Below are positions 23,969-33,171 of a stretch of 33,475 bases of DNA, in pieces (position 1 is the stretch's first letter; every line of letters begins with the position of its first letter). The DNA comes from an uncultured Candidatus Pelagibacter sp. (GTDB lineage: Bacteria; Pseudomonadota; Alphaproteobacteria; Pelagibacterales; Pelagibacteraceae): positions 1 through 33,475 of the forward strand of contig CAJQTK010000041.1 in NCBI GenBank assembly GCA_905620495.1, in the 5' to 3' direction. A model generated the notes under the pieces. It did not search any database and was not told the DNA's origin. It was given only the letters and a program-made list of their open reading frames with translations. Position numbers and translations under genes: made by a program.

Positions 23969-24590
23969 GTTCTGGATCTATACTTCTCCATAGATACCAG
24001 GTTGCAACAGAACAGTATGGGCTAAATCTTTTATTTAGTAATTTCACAAAGGATTCTGGTGGTAGATATTTTTTTTTATAATTTTTTGAAATTCCTCTTA
24101 AAAGACCAATATCTTGTATGGGCCAAATATTTGAACGATTATAAGTAAACAATAAGATCATTTCAGCTGACCATCTACCAATTTGTCTTAATTGAGATAG
24201 ATAAATAATAGCTTCTTCATCAGACATTTTAGGAATTAACCTGGGGTTAAATGATTTATCTAATGTTTGCTTTGCTAAACTTTTTATTCCTCTAACTTTT
24301 TGTCTACTTAGTCCACAACTTTTAAGTTGAATAGAAGACAGTTTATAAATTGTTTTTGCATTAATTTTATTTTTACATTTTTTTTTAAATTTTAAAAAAA
24401 CTGAGTTCGCTGCCGCAACACTAATTTGCTGCCCAATAATACTTTTGCATAACGAAAAAAATACATCTTTTCTAGAAGTAAGCACAGCCTCTGAAGGAGA
24501 TTTATATTTATTGATTAATAAAAACATCACCTTATCTTTTTTAGATAAATATTTTTTTCCAGTATTCCAATATTTTGGTGCTTTACTCAT
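23955..24590 (-). CDS. DNA-3-methyladenine glycosylase II (AlkA-type, HhH-GPD)
   Basis: 211 residues. SLCKSIIGQQISVAAANSVF is the AlkA/MAG signature, CGLSRQKVRGIKSLAK is the helix-hairpin-helix, and IGRWSAEMILLFTYNRSNIWPIQDIGLLRGI holds the catalytic Asp160 of the HhH-GPD fold. It removes alkylated bases from DNA to begin base excision repair. It lacks the extra N-terminal domain of E. coli AlkA, as many bacterial MAG-like enzymes do. It overlaps the upstream EamA gene by 8 bases, so the two are co-transcribed. Confidence 0.9.
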   Translation of the reverse strand: MSKAPKYWNTGKKYLSKKDKVMFLLINKYKSPSEAVLTSRKDVFFSLCKSIIGQQISVAAANSVFLKFKKKCKNKINAKTIYKLSSIQLKSCGLSRQKVRGIKSLAKQTLDKSFNPRLIPKMSDEEAIIYLSQLRQIGRWSAEMILLFTYNRSNIWPIQDIGLLRGISKNYKKKYLPPESFVKLLNKRFSPYCSVATWYLWRSIDPEPIQY

Positions 24591-25467
24591 GTCTGGTAGT
24601 GGATGGTATTTTTTGTTTATAATAAATTTCTCTTCTAAAAATTATAAGAGATGCAAGAACTACCAAGGATGCACCTATTAGTGTTTTTACAGTTGGTATC
24701 TCATTCCAGATTAAATAACCAAAAATTATAGCAAATATCAAAGCCAAATATTTTAAAGGTGCCACTAAAGATACTTCAGAAAGTTTATAAGATTGAGTTA
24801 AAAATAAATTTGCAGAACCACCAGTTACTCCAATTAAAGCTAAAAGAATGAAATCTTGAAAATTTGGCATTATCCAGCCCATGGGAATTGTAGCTAAGCC
24901 TGCAATTAAAATTGTAGTTGTAAAAAAAATTGAGATAAGCCAAATAGGTTCTGTCGTAGATAACTTTCTGATTGTAATGGTTACAAAAGCCATTCCAATA
25001 CAAAATATTAATGGTAAAAAATAAAGGTAATTCATACCCTTAAAGCCAGGTTCAGCAATTATAATAACACCTACAAAACCAATCAAGACTGCCAACCACC
25101 TGAAAACTCCCACCTTCTCACTCAATAAAAAAATCGATAATACCGTAATAAATAATGGTGCCGCATATGACAAGCTAACAACAACAGCCAAGGGAAGCTC
25201 TCTTAATGCAATAACTATTGCTATTAAAGCCATTAAACCCATAAGACATCTAAATAAATGTTCTTTCGATCTTTCGGTTGTATAAAAAGTTTTGAGTTTA
25301 TTTTTCGGTATTAAAAAATAAGTTGGTAATAGTCCAAAAAAGCCCCTAAAAAACAGCACTTCTCCTGTTGGATAGTCACTTGACCATTTAACCAATAAAT
25401 CCATAACGGAAAATGTGCATACAGATAGAAACATATACAAAAAGCCTAGTTGATTTTTAGTTAACAT
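24583..25467 (-). CDS. EamA/DMT family transporter
   Basis: 294 residues with ten hydrophobic helices in two EamA repeats. The first starts LGFLYMFLSVCTFSVMDLLVK and includes FFRGFFGLLP; the second starts near LYFLPLIFCIGMAFVTITIRK. SLSYAAPLFITVLSIFLLSEKVG and APLKYLALIFAIIFGYLIWNE are the paired family end-helices. It exports or takes up a small metabolite of unknown kind. First gene of a pair with the AlkA-like glycosylase; divergent from msrA across 35 bp. Confidence 0.9.
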   Translation of the reverse strand: MLTKNQLGFLYMFLSVCTFSVMDLLVKWSSDYPTGEVLFFRGFFGLLPTYFLIPKNKLKTFYTTERSKEHLFRCLMGLMALIAIVIALRELPLAVVVSLSYAAPLFITVLSIFLLSEKVGVFRWLAVLIGFVGVIIIAEPGFKGMNYLYFLPLIFCIGMAFVTITIRKLSTTEPIWLISIFFTTTILIAGLATIPMGWIMPNFQDFILLALIGVTGGSANLFLTQSYKLSEVSLVAPLKYLALIFAIIFGYLIWNEIPTVKTLIGASLVVLASLIIFRREIYYKQKIPSTTRHE

Positions 25468-25502
25468 AGCAATAATTTGTAGATCAAATTAAACTATAAT
25501 CA

Positions 25503-25946
25503 ATGGAAATAGCAGTTTTAGGATTGGGATGTTTTTGGGGGCCAGAAATTAAGTTTAGTAAACTCGAAGGAGTTATCAAAACTGAGGTTGGCTATTGTGG
25601 TGGTGACATGCAAAAAACTACTTACAAAGAAGTATGTACCGGTAACACAAACCATGCAGAAGTTGTTAAATTAGACTTTGATCCTAAAGTTATCTCTTAT
25701 GAAAAAATTTTAGACTTCTTTTTTGAAATTCATAACCCAACAACTCTAAATTCACAAGGTCCAGATTTTGGAACACAATACAGAAGTGAAATATTTTATT
25801 TAAGTGACAAACAAAAAGAAATTGCCGAAAATGTGATAGAAAAAATAAATTCTAATTTATCTGGAAAAGTTGTAACAAAATTTTCTTTATTAAAAAATTA
25901 CTGCCCTGCAGAAGAATACCATCAAAGATATTTAGAAAAAAGATAA
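25503..25946 (+). CDS. msrA: Peptide methionine (S)-sulfoxide reductase MsrA
   Basis: 147 residues. GCFWGPE with catalytic Cys10, then GVIKTEVGYCGG, VKLDFDP, HNPTTLNSQGPDFGTQYRS and the final PAEEYHQRYL are all MsrA hallmarks. It reduces methionine S-sulfoxide in proteins after oxidative damage. Cytoplasmic. First gene of a tight operon; the next gene starts one base after its stop. No MsrB is seen nearby. Confidence 0.95.
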   Translation: MEIAVLGLGCFWGPEIKFSKLEGVIKTEVGYCGGDMQKTTYKEVCTGNTNHAEVVKLDFDPKVISYEKILDFFFEIHNPTTLNSQGPDFGTQYRSEIFYLSDKQKEIAENVIEKINSNLSGKVVTKFSLLKNYCPAEEYHQRYLEKR

Positions 25947-25947
25947 T

Positions 25948-26760
25948 ATGTCATTGGTCGATACAAATTGGTTAGAAAAAAATTTAGATAAAGTAAAAAT
26001 AATTGATTGCTCATGGCATATGCCTCAAATAAAGAGAAATGGTTTTGAAGAATATCAAAAGTTACATATAGAAAATGCAATCTTTTTTGATTTAGATAAA
26101 AATTCTAAAACAGATACCGATCTACCACACATGTTAACTGACAAAAAATCATGGGAAAAAATTGTATCAAGTATGGGTATTAAAAATGAGGACCAAATAA
26201 TAATTTACGATAATTCTGATGTAATTAGTTCATGTAGATGCTGGTATAATTTTATTTACTTTGGACATGACCCAAGTTTAGTCCATGTTCTAGATGGTGG
26301 TTTAAAAAAATGGATTAATGAAAAAAAACCAACAGTTAATAAGTTAACAAAAATTATTAACTCTGATTATTTAGCAAATGAAAAAAAAGAATTAGTAAAA
26401 GATAAAAAACAAATTGATGAAAATATTAATGTAAATAAGTTTAAAGTTATCGATGCAAGAAGTAGGGAGAGATTTGAAGGTAAGGTTACTGAACCTAGAA
26501 AAGGTTTAAGAAGTGGCTCTATAAAAAATTCTTTTTGCCTACCTTTTTCTGAGCTTATTAATGAAGATCACACATTCATTTCTAAGGAAAAAATTCTTGA
26601 TAAATTTAAATTAATTAAATTCGAACTTGATAAAAATGTAGTATTTACCTGTGGTTCTGGAGTTACTGCTTCAGTTTTGGCTCTTGCTTATTCTTTAATA
26701 GATATTAAATATATGCCAACAATTTACGATGGCTCATGGAGTGAGTACGGGAATAATTAA
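25948..26760 (+). CDS. sseA: 3-mercaptopyruvate sulfurtransferase-type two-domain rhodanese
   Basis: 270 residues with two rhodanese domains. The inactive first domain spans about 1-130 (KVKIIDCSWHMP). The second begins near VIDARSRERFEG, with active-site Cys235-GSGVTA. The CGSGVTA loop points to mercaptopyruvate rather than thiosulfate. GLRSGSIKNSFCLPF is the usual inter-motif. Second in the msrA operon. Confidence 0.92.
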   Translation: MSLVDTNWLEKNLDKVKIIDCSWHMPQIKRNGFEEYQKLHIENAIFFDLDKNSKTDTDLPHMLTDKKSWEKIVSSMGIKNEDQIIIYDNSDVISSCRCWYNFIYFGHDPSLVHVLDGGLKKWINEKKPTVNKLTKIINSDYLANEKKELVKDKKQIDENINVNKFKVIDARSRERFEGKVTEPRKGLRSGSIKNSFCLPFSELINEDHTFISKEKILDKFKLIKFELDKNVVFTCGSGVTASVLALAYSLIDIKYMPTIYDGSWSEYGNN

Positions 26761-26763
26761 AAC

Positions 26764-27633
26764 ATGAAAAGATCAACAAAAATTAGTACAGCAATCATTA
26801 CTTTTTTTTTAATAATCACAATAGTGATTGTTGGAAGAACAATGATAGGCAATCATTTTAAGAAAAAATTTAGCAAAAGGCCTCCTCCTGGAATAATTGT
26901 TAAAGAGGTAGTTTACAAAAGCTTTTCTGAAAATATTGAAAGCTTTGGAACGGCTGTTTCAAAAAAAACTGAATCCTTTAGAATTAAAAGAGATAATTTA
27001 ATGTCTGAGTTAACTCTTAAAGAACTTGTTAAAAAAGGTGATCTGATTGTTAAACTTAAAGATAGAAACATTATAGCACCTTTCGATGGTGTTCTTGGAT
27101 ACAGAGGTATCACTGGTGATATTCTTGGTTCAGATAACTCAATTATTATAACTTTAGATGATAACTCGATTATATATTCTGATCTAAAAATTCCTGAAAC
27201 TTTTGCAGCATTCATAAAAAAAGATTTGCCCATTAAGGCAAAATTCTCAGGCAGCAAAAATAAAACATACAGTGGAAAAGTATATGCTGTTTCAAGTAGG
27301 ATTAGTGCTGAAACAAGAAGTTTACTTACAAGAGTTATGATTGAAAATGAAAATTCTGAATTAATTCCAGGCTCTCTTCTAGAGGTTGTTATTAATTATA
27401 ACGAACGAAATTCTCTTGCAATACCCGATACTAGTATGATGGTAGAAGGAAGTAAAACTTACGTCTATAAAGTTTCAAAAGACAATATTGCAAATAAAAC
27501 TGAAATAGAAATTGGAATAAGAGATGCAGGATTTATTGAGATAATCTCTGGTCTTAATGAGGGAGAGACCATTGTTGCCGAAGGACTAAAAAAAGTTAGA
27601 CCAAGAGGTAAAATAAAGCCAATTAAAAAATAA
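26764..27633 (+). CDS. RND efflux periplasmic adaptor (membrane fusion protein) lacking the alpha-hairpin
   Basis: 289 residues, against about 360-400 for the family. An N-terminal membrane anchor (about 10-25) is followed by half of the lipoyl / barrel-sandwich domain ending VKKGDLIVKLKD (89-100). This runs straight into RNIIAPFDGVLGYRGITGD (101-119), the second lipoyl half. In normal adaptors 60-120 residues of alpha-helical hairpin lie between these. The beta-barrel part (SDLKIPETFAA to PGSLLEVVI) and the membrane-proximal part (AIPDTSMMVEGSKTYVYKV, GLNEGETIVAEGL) are present. It overlaps the pump gene by one base (TAATG). The reading is continuous with no sign of frameshift. Confidence 0.9.
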   Translation: MKRSTKISTAIITFFLIITIVIVGRTMIGNHFKKKFSKRPPPGIIVKEVVYKSFSENIESFGTAVSKKTESFRIKRDNLMSELTLKELVKKGDLIVKLKDRNIIAPFDGVLGYRGITGDILGSDNSIIITLDDNSIIYSDLKIPETFAAFIKKDLPIKAKFSGSKNKTYSGKVYAVSSRISAETRSLLTRVMIENENSELIPGSLLEVVINYNERNSLAIPDTSMMVEGSKTYVYKVSKDNIANKTEIEIGIRDAGFIEIISGLNEGETIVAEGLKKVRPRGKIKPIKK

Positions 27634-30600
27634 TGTTTATAACGGATTTAAGTATAAGAAGGCCAGTTGTTGCATGGGTAATGTCTCTTATATTAATCGT
27701 TTTTGGAATATTTGTTTTTTCACAATTACCTGTAAGAGAATTACCTGAAGGCTTACAACCTCCTGTGGTTCAAATTAAAGTAGACTATAAGTCTGCTTCA
27801 GCTCCTATAATTGATCAAGAGGTAACTCAAGTAATTGAAAAAGTGATTGGTGGAGTAGAAGGAGTAAAAAATATTAACTCAACATCAGAAAATGGAAGTA
27901 GTTCAATTAATGTTGAATTTAATACAGACATTAACCTGGATAATGCAGCCAACGATATAAGGGAAAGAGTTGCAAGAATAGTGGATAATTTACCCAGCGA
28001 AGCAGATGCTCCTCAAATACTTAAACAATCAGCAGGATTTTCAACCACTATGTGGCTAGCTGTATCTTCTGCAACTTGGAGTGATTTAGAGCTTGGAGAT
28101 TATGTTGAGAGATATTTAGTAGATCAATTTTCAAGTATTAAAAATGTTGGAACAATATCAACTGGTGGCTTAAGAGATTTAAGTGTTAGAGTTTGGATAG
28201 ATCCAATTAAACTAGCCGCATACAATTTAACTATTCAAGAAGTTGAGAGAGCAATAAGAAAAGAAAATGTAAGTCTGCCAGCAGGCACTCTTGAGGCTAA
28301 CAATATTGATTTAACATTAAATTTAGATAAGTCATATGATGATATTGAAAAATTAAAAGCGTTACCTGTAAAAAAGAACCAAAATAGCTTTGTAAGACTT
28401 TCGGATATTGCAGATGTTGAGTTTGGTCCAGTTTCAGAAAAAAACCTTTTTAAAGCACAAAGTAAGAATGCTTTAAATTTAAAAACTGTAGGAATTGGTA
28501 TTTATGCAAAAAGTGGTGCTTCAACAGTAGAACTTTCTAAAGAAATAAGTAAAAAAATAGATGAAGTTAAGAAAACATTACCAGATGATCTAAATATAGA
28601 AGTAGCTTTTAACAGAGCAACATATGTGGGTACTGCTATTGATGAAGTATACAAAACTTTAATCATCGCTTTTATACTTGTTGTTATTATTATTTACTTA
28701 TTCTTAGGAAATATAAAAGCTGTAATTGTACCAGCAGTTGCGTTACCTGTAAGTTTGATAGCATCTTTTTTAGGTCTTTACTTATTTGGTTTATCAATAA
28801 ATATTTTTGTTTTATTAAGTTTTATTCTCGCAATTGGAATAATTACTGATGATTCAGTCATAATGACAGATGCAATTTATAGAAGAATTGAAAATGGAGA
28901 AAGCCCTTTAGTTGCAGCTTATAAAGGGTCAAAACAAATTAGTTTTGCAATCGTTGCTACAACATTAATTTTAGTTGCTGTATTTATTCCCTTAATTTTT
29001 ATAGATGGAATTGCAGGAACGTTATTTAGAGAAACTGCAATTGCCTTATCTTTTTCAGTTGTGGTGTCCTCTTTTGTTGCGCTTACATTGTCACCCATGT
29101 TAGCAAGTAAGTTTTTAAAGAAAGAACCTAAGCAAAATCTTATAGTTACTAAATTTGACAAGTTTTTTAAATCATTATCAAAATTTTATGAAGAAACATT
29201 GGGCTATTGGCTAAATAAGAAAAAAATTATTATTTCATTTATTGTCTTCACTATTATTGTCTCTAGTGTTTTATTTCATTTTACAAAAAAAGAATTGTTA
29301 CCTATGGAAGATCGAGGTGTATATCTTGTTCTTGGATTTACAGATGAGGGGAGTTCTTTTGAATATACTGAAAAAAGAGCAGAAGATGTTGAAAAAAGAT
29401 TAATTCCACTTCTGCAAGCTGAGAATAGTCCATATAAAAGATTTATAATGAGAGTGCCAGGTTTTGGCAGCAACAAAAATTCTTTTAACAGCTTTATAAT
29501 AATTGCATTATTGGATGAATGGGCAGATAGAAAAAAAAGTTCACAAATAATAATGAGAGAGGCGATTGGAAAAATTGTAACTGTACCAGAAACTGTGGCT
29601 TTTCCAATATCACCTCAATCTATTAGAGTTTCTAGCTACAATAAACCTGTTCAAATGGTTATATTGGGCAGTACTTACGAAGAGTTAGAGGAAATACAAT
29701 CTAAAGTTATTAGCAAATTAAGACAAAATAAAAATTTATCAAGAATAGAGTCTGATTATTCTAGAGACAAACCTGAAATCAAACTAGTAATAAACAAAAA
29801 TAAAGCTAAAGACTTAAACATATCTACTGACTCAATCGGAAAAACTTTGGAAACTCTTTATGGTGGAAAAACTGTAACAAAATTTAATAGACTTGGTAGA
29901 GAATACCCAATTATACTCCAGCAATACTTGACTGATAGAAGATCTCAAGAAGGGCTTTCTAAAATATTTGTTAGATCAGAAAGCACTGGTAAACTTATTT
30001 CTTTAGCGAATTTAGTTGAATTCAGTGAGCAAGGATCTGCAAAAAAATTAGCCAGATATAACAGGCAGAGAGCTGTAACAATATCTGCAAATATTTCAGA
30101 ATCCTACACTCTTACTGAAGCAATTGCATATTTAGAAGAAACAATGGAAGAAATTGCCTCCTCTAATCAAATTGCATGGAAGGGTAAATCAGAGGAAATA
30201 AAAGAAACTAGCAATGAACTTTTTATTATTTTTGGATTGGCATTTCTAACAGCTTATTTGGTAATGGCTGCAACTTTTAATTCATTTATCCACCCATTTA
30301 TTATTATGTTAACTGTCCCACTTGCTTTGTTTGGAGGGTTGGTCTTTATTCTATTCTTAAATAGTTCTATTAATATCTTCTCACAAATAGCACTCGTTAT
30401 TCTAATTGGAATATCCACTAAAAATAGTATTCTAATTGTTGATTATGCCAATCAATTAAGGACAGCTGGAAAAAATATTGAAACGTCAGTTAAAGAAGCT
30501 TGTCAGTTAAGATTTAGACCAATAATGATGACATCAATAAGCACAATGATAGCAATGATGCCTCTAGTTATAGGTAATATTGGACCTGGTGCAGGTGAGG

Positions 30601-30755
30601 CCTCAAGATTAGCTGTAGGTGCCACTATCCTAGGTGGAATGATTATATCAACATTCTTTACACTCTACGTTACTCCAACAATGTATTTAGTATTAGCAAA
30701 AAATACAAAAAGAATGGATGCTGTTGATATTGAGTTAAAAAAACAACTACGTTAA
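27633..30755 (+). CDS. RND family efflux pump, inner-membrane permease (AcrB/MexB-like)
   Basis: 1040 residues, the normal length, with 12 membrane helices and two large periplasmic loops. The start FITDLSIRRPVVAWVMSLIL is typical. TM4 carries Asp406-Asp407 (IGIITDDSVIMTD) and TM10 carries Lys930 (GISTKNSILIVDYA), the proton-relay residues. GGVEGVKNINSTSENGSSSI matches the HAE1 porter domain. So it should be a working proton-driven exporter. The substrate is unknown. The adaptor lies just upstream; no TolC-type outer-membrane factor is in the window. Confidence 0.95.
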   Translation: MFITDLSIRRPVVAWVMSLILIVFGIFVFSQLPVRELPEGLQPPVVQIKVDYKSASAPIIDQEVTQVIEKVIGGVEGVKNINSTSENGSSSINVEFNTDINLDNAANDIRERVARIVDNLPSEADAPQILKQSAGFSTTMWLAVSSATWSDLELGDYVERYLVDQFSSIKNVGTISTGGLRDLSVRVWIDPIKLAAYNLTIQEVERAIRKENVSLPAGTLEANNIDLTLNLDKSYDDIEKLKALPVKKNQNSFVRLSDIADVEFGPVSEKNLFKAQSKNALNLKTVGIGIYAKSGASTVELSKEISKKIDEVKKTLPDDLNIEVAFNRATYVGTAIDEVYKTLIIAFILVVIIIYLFLGNIKAVIVPAVALPVSLIASFLGLYLFGLSINIFVLLSFILAIGIITDDSVIMTDAIYRRIENGESPLVAAYKGSKQISFAIVATTLILVAVFIPLIFIDGIAGTLFRETAIALSFSVVVSSFVALTLSPMLASKFLKKEPKQNLIVTKFDKFFKSLSKFYEETLGYWLNKKKIIISFIVFTIIVSSVLFHFTKKELLPMEDRGVYLVLGFTDEGSSFEYTEKRAEDVEKRLIPLLQAENSPYKRFIMRVPGFGSNKNSFNSFIIIALLDEWADRKKSSQIIMREAIGKIVTVPETVAFPISPQSIRVSSYNKPVQMVILGSTYEELEEIQSKVISKLRQNKNLSRIESDYSRDKPEIKLVINKNKAKDLNISTDSIGKTLETLYGGKTVTKFNRLGREYPIILQQYLTDRRSQEGLSKIFVRSESTGKLISLANLVEFSEQGSAKKLARYNRQRAVTISANISESYTLTEAIAYLEETMEEIASSNQIAWKGKSEEIKETSNELFIIFGLAFLTAYLVMAATFNSFIHPFIIMLTVPLALFGGLVFILFLNSSINIFSQIALVILIGISTKNSILIVDYANQLRTAGKNIETSVKEACQLRFRPIMMTSISTMIAMMPLVIGNIGPGAGEASRLAVGATILGGMIISTFFTLYVTPTMYLVLAKNTKRMDAVDIELKKQLR

Positions 30756-31351
30756 AAAATAATATATTTATTTTTATTTAATCTTTTCTGACATTTTTGC
30801 AGTTGAGACTTATATTTGTTAGATTGCTTTTCTACTTTTTTAGCTAAGCCTATAACTTTTTGATTATACTTATAATTTTTATAACCACCCCACCCCTCAT
30901 GATATGCAAGATATTGTCTAAAAGCATCTTTCTTGGAAATTTTTAAAAGGGACTCAGTTTTATCTGTGTACCAACCAATAAAATCTACACTATCTTTAAA
31001 TCTTGCTCTTGTTGCAAGTTTGTTGCCTGTTTCATTTTTATATTGTTCCCATGTTCCTTTAACCGCTTGAGAATATCCAAAAGAGCTTGAGGGTCGCTTA
31101 AAGGGTATGATTTTAAATAATTTTTTTCTCTGTGGTTTTGCCAGCCAATCAAAATCGGATTCCATTTTAATAATAGCTAATTGAACATAAATTGGGGTGC
31201 CCCATTTTTTTTCAACACTTTTTGCATGTTTATACCAAAGATATCTTTCATTGAAAATGGAGCAACTACTTGATGTATTTTTGGGTATAGAAGAGCACGC
31301 CGAAATTAAAATAATTAATAAAATATAAAAAGTATTTTTCAGTTTAAACAT
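30752..31351 (-). CDS. Lysozyme/transglycosylase-like (SLT) lipoprotein
   Basis: 199 residues. The signal ends in lipobox ISAC (Cys19), so it is lipid-anchored. VQLAIIKMESDFDW holds the likely catalytic Glu64, then SSSFGYSQAVKGTWEQYKNETG resembles the SLT motif G-x-x-Q/G-l-x-Q-x-x-x-x-T-W. AYHEGWGGYKN is a third conserved part. The C-terminus is basic. Expected to cut or bind peptidoglycan at the outer membrane. Its start overlaps the VanZ-like stop by 8 bases. The stop overlaps the RND pump stop by 4 bases. Confidence 0.82.
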   Translation of the reverse strand: MFKLKNTFYILLIILISACSSIPKNTSSSCSIFNERYLWYKHAKSVEKKWGTPIYVQLAIIKMESDFDWLAKPQRKKLFKIIPFKRPSSSFGYSQAVKGTWEQYKNETGNKLATRARFKDSVDFIGWYTDKTESLLKISKKDAFRQYLAYHEGWGGYKNYKYNQKVIGLAKKVEKQSNKYKSQLQKCQKRLNKNKYIIF

Positions 31352-31727
31352 ACTTGTCTTTGACTTTATAAATAATTATTACAAATATAACACCTAGAAT
31401 ATTTCCAAATAAATCACTTATTTCAAATTCTCTATTTGGAATAATAAAATGAAATAATTCTAGAATAATTGATAACAAAAAAAGATATGAAATAAGAAAT
31501 TTCATTTTTTTTGTATTCTTGTATGCTAATATTCCTAGAGTAGATAGAATGGTAAAAGCATAGAAATGATTAGAAGAAATTATAAAATCTCTAGTAATTT
31601 GAGGCTGTATATTACAGTCATTGTATAAAAAGCATCCAAATATACTTCCTGGGTATAGATAAAATATTATTAATATAAAGTTAGCAAGATAAAACCCTAA
31701 GGTTAAAAATTTTAGTGTCATTTTCAT
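31344..31727 (-). CDS. VanZ-like membrane protein
   Basis: About 127 residues and four hydrophobic helices. FHFIIPNREFEISDLFGNILGV is the VanZ family motif (R-x-x-x-x-x-D-x-x-x-N-x-x-G). A TTG start at 31766 is possible, but the ATG at 31727 is chosen because the extra segment is polar and lies in the likely divergent promoter region. In other bacteria VanZ proteins affect cell-envelope or antibiotic sensitivity; here the role is unknown. Translationally coupled to the SLT lipoprotein. Confidence 0.82.
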   Translation of the reverse strand: MKMTLKFLTLGFYLANFILIIFYLYPGSIFGCFLYNDCNIQPQITRDFIISSNHFYAFTILSTLGILAYKNTKKMKFLISYLFLLSIILELFHFIIPNREFEISDLFGNILGVIFVIIIYKVKDKYV

Positions 31728-31776
31728 AATAATTTTATTTATTTTATTAGTTTTATCAGTTATCAAAATATATCAA

Positions 31777-32493
31777 ATGCCTCATTTAATATTAGTTAGA
31801 CATGGTCAAAGTGAATGGAACCTAGAAAAAAGATTTACAGGCTGGGTTGATGTAGATCTTACTGGCCAAGGAAAATTGGAAGCATGTAAATCTGGTGAAT
31901 ATATTAAAGAACTAAATATAAATATAGATTATTTCTATTCATCATTTCAATTGAGAGCCATTAATACTCTTAAATTTATTCAAGACACATTGAGAGATAA
32001 TAAAAAACCGATAAGAGCATGGCAATTCAACGAAAGACATTATGGCGCTTTAACTGGTCTAAATAAAAATGAAATGAAGGAAAAACTTGGGGAGGATAAA
32101 ATTCATGAATTTAGAAGGTCTTGGGATATTAAACCTGATCCTCTAAGTAGAAATAATCCATATCACCCTATAAATATTAATACCTATAAAAATGTTCCTA
32201 ACGAGAAAATTCCAGATACAGAATCGCTTAAAGATACTTATAAAAGAGTAATGGAATATTATAATTCTGATATTCATAATAAATTATTAGATAATAAAAA
32301 TATTTTAATTTCAGCTCATGGTAATTCTATTAGAGCTTTGTGTAAGTTTTTATTTAAACTAGATAATAAAAAAATATCGTTACTTGAAATACCAACGGGA
32401 AATCCACTTTTAATTAATCTGGATTCAAAACAAGAAATTATTGAATGTAAATATTTAGATAAAGATAGAGCTAAAGATTTAATTGTTTTTTAA
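31777..32493 (+). CDS. gpmA: 2,3-bisphosphoglycerate-dependent phosphoglycerate mutase
   Basis: 238 residues. LVRHGQSEWN with catalytic His9 and later FNERHYGALTGLNK and ISAHGNSIRAL make the dPGM motifs. It interconverts 3- and 2-phosphoglycerate in glycolysis and gluconeogenesis. Its last 15 bases overlap the end of the convergent nucleotidyltransferase gene. Confidence 0.96.
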   Translation: MPHLILVRHGQSEWNLEKRFTGWVDVDLTGQGKLEACKSGEYIKELNINIDYFYSSFQLRAINTLKFIQDTLRDNKKPIRAWQFNERHYGALTGLNKNEMKEKLGEDKIHEFRRSWDIKPDPLSRNNPYHPININTYKNVPNEKIPDTESLKDTYKRVMEYYNSDIHNKLLDNKNILISAHGNSIRALCKFLFKLDNKKISLLEIPTGNPLLINLDSKQEIIECKYLDKDRAKDLIVF

Positions 32494-33171
32494 GAGTTCT
32501 TTGTAAACTTCAAGGTTAGTCAAATGATAAAAGCTTTCTAAGCTTTCATAACCGTATAGCTCATTTTTGTTAATTAATTCATTCCATATTCTTGATATTG
32601 AAAAATTATTAACCAATAAAGATTCAAATAAACTTTTATTAATTATTTGGCACCCAGTATAAATCAAATCATTTTGAAGATCTTTTTTAATTGTATTTTT
32701 TAGAAGATTGAAATCACCTTTTAATTTTTTATCAAAACTAAGGTTTTTATTAACGAGTAAAAGTATATTTTTAATTTGATTAGTAAAATAAAAATCTTCC
32801 ATACCTTTAATTTTTTCTACATAGCCTTGATTCCAAACAGTATCTGGATTTAATATTAGAAAATCAGAATCATTTGAGGAATTCATCATATTTAAAATTC
32901 CTCCTCCGGTATTTAAAATTTCTTTTCCATCATTGATTATTTTAATATCCAAATCAAATTTTCTTATCTCAACAAATCTTTCAATTTTTTCTTTTAAATA
33001 AAATGTATTTATTATTATTTTTTTTATTCCTAAAGATTTAGTTAAATTGATACAGTTCTCAAGTAATGTAATTTTATTAACTTTCAATAGTGGCTTTGGC
33101 TCTACTAGTGTTAAGGGGTTTAACCTCTTTCCATAACCAGCACACAAAATTAATGCAGTGTTAATTTTCAT
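32479..33171 (-). CDS. Sugar-1-phosphate nucleotidyltransferase, MurU-like (MurNAc-1-P uridylyltransferase)
   Basis: 230 residues. ALILCAGYGKRLNPLT followed by EPKPLLKV is the nucleotidyltransferase signature (G-x-G-x-R-x-x-P-L-T, P-K-P-L). FLILNPDTVWNQGY gives the metal-binding Asp and GGGILN the substrate loop, as in MurU. It would make UDP-MurNAc from MurNAc-1-phosphate in the peptidoglycan recycling bypass. It overlaps the AmgK-like gene upstream (ATGA), as in known amgK-murU pairs. Related hexose-1-P enzymes are a less likely alternative. Confidence 0.85.
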   Translation of the reverse strand: MKINTALILCAGYGKRLNPLTLVEPKPLLKVNKITLLENCINLTKSLGIKKIIINTFYLKEKIERFVEIRKFDLDIKIINDGKEILNTGGGILNMMNSSNDSDFLILNPDTVWNQGYVEKIKGMEDFYFTNQIKNILLLVNKNLSFDKKLKGDFNLLKNTIKKDLQNDLIYTGCQIINKSLFESLLVNNFSISRIWNELINKNELYGYESLESFYHLTNLEVYKELLKNN

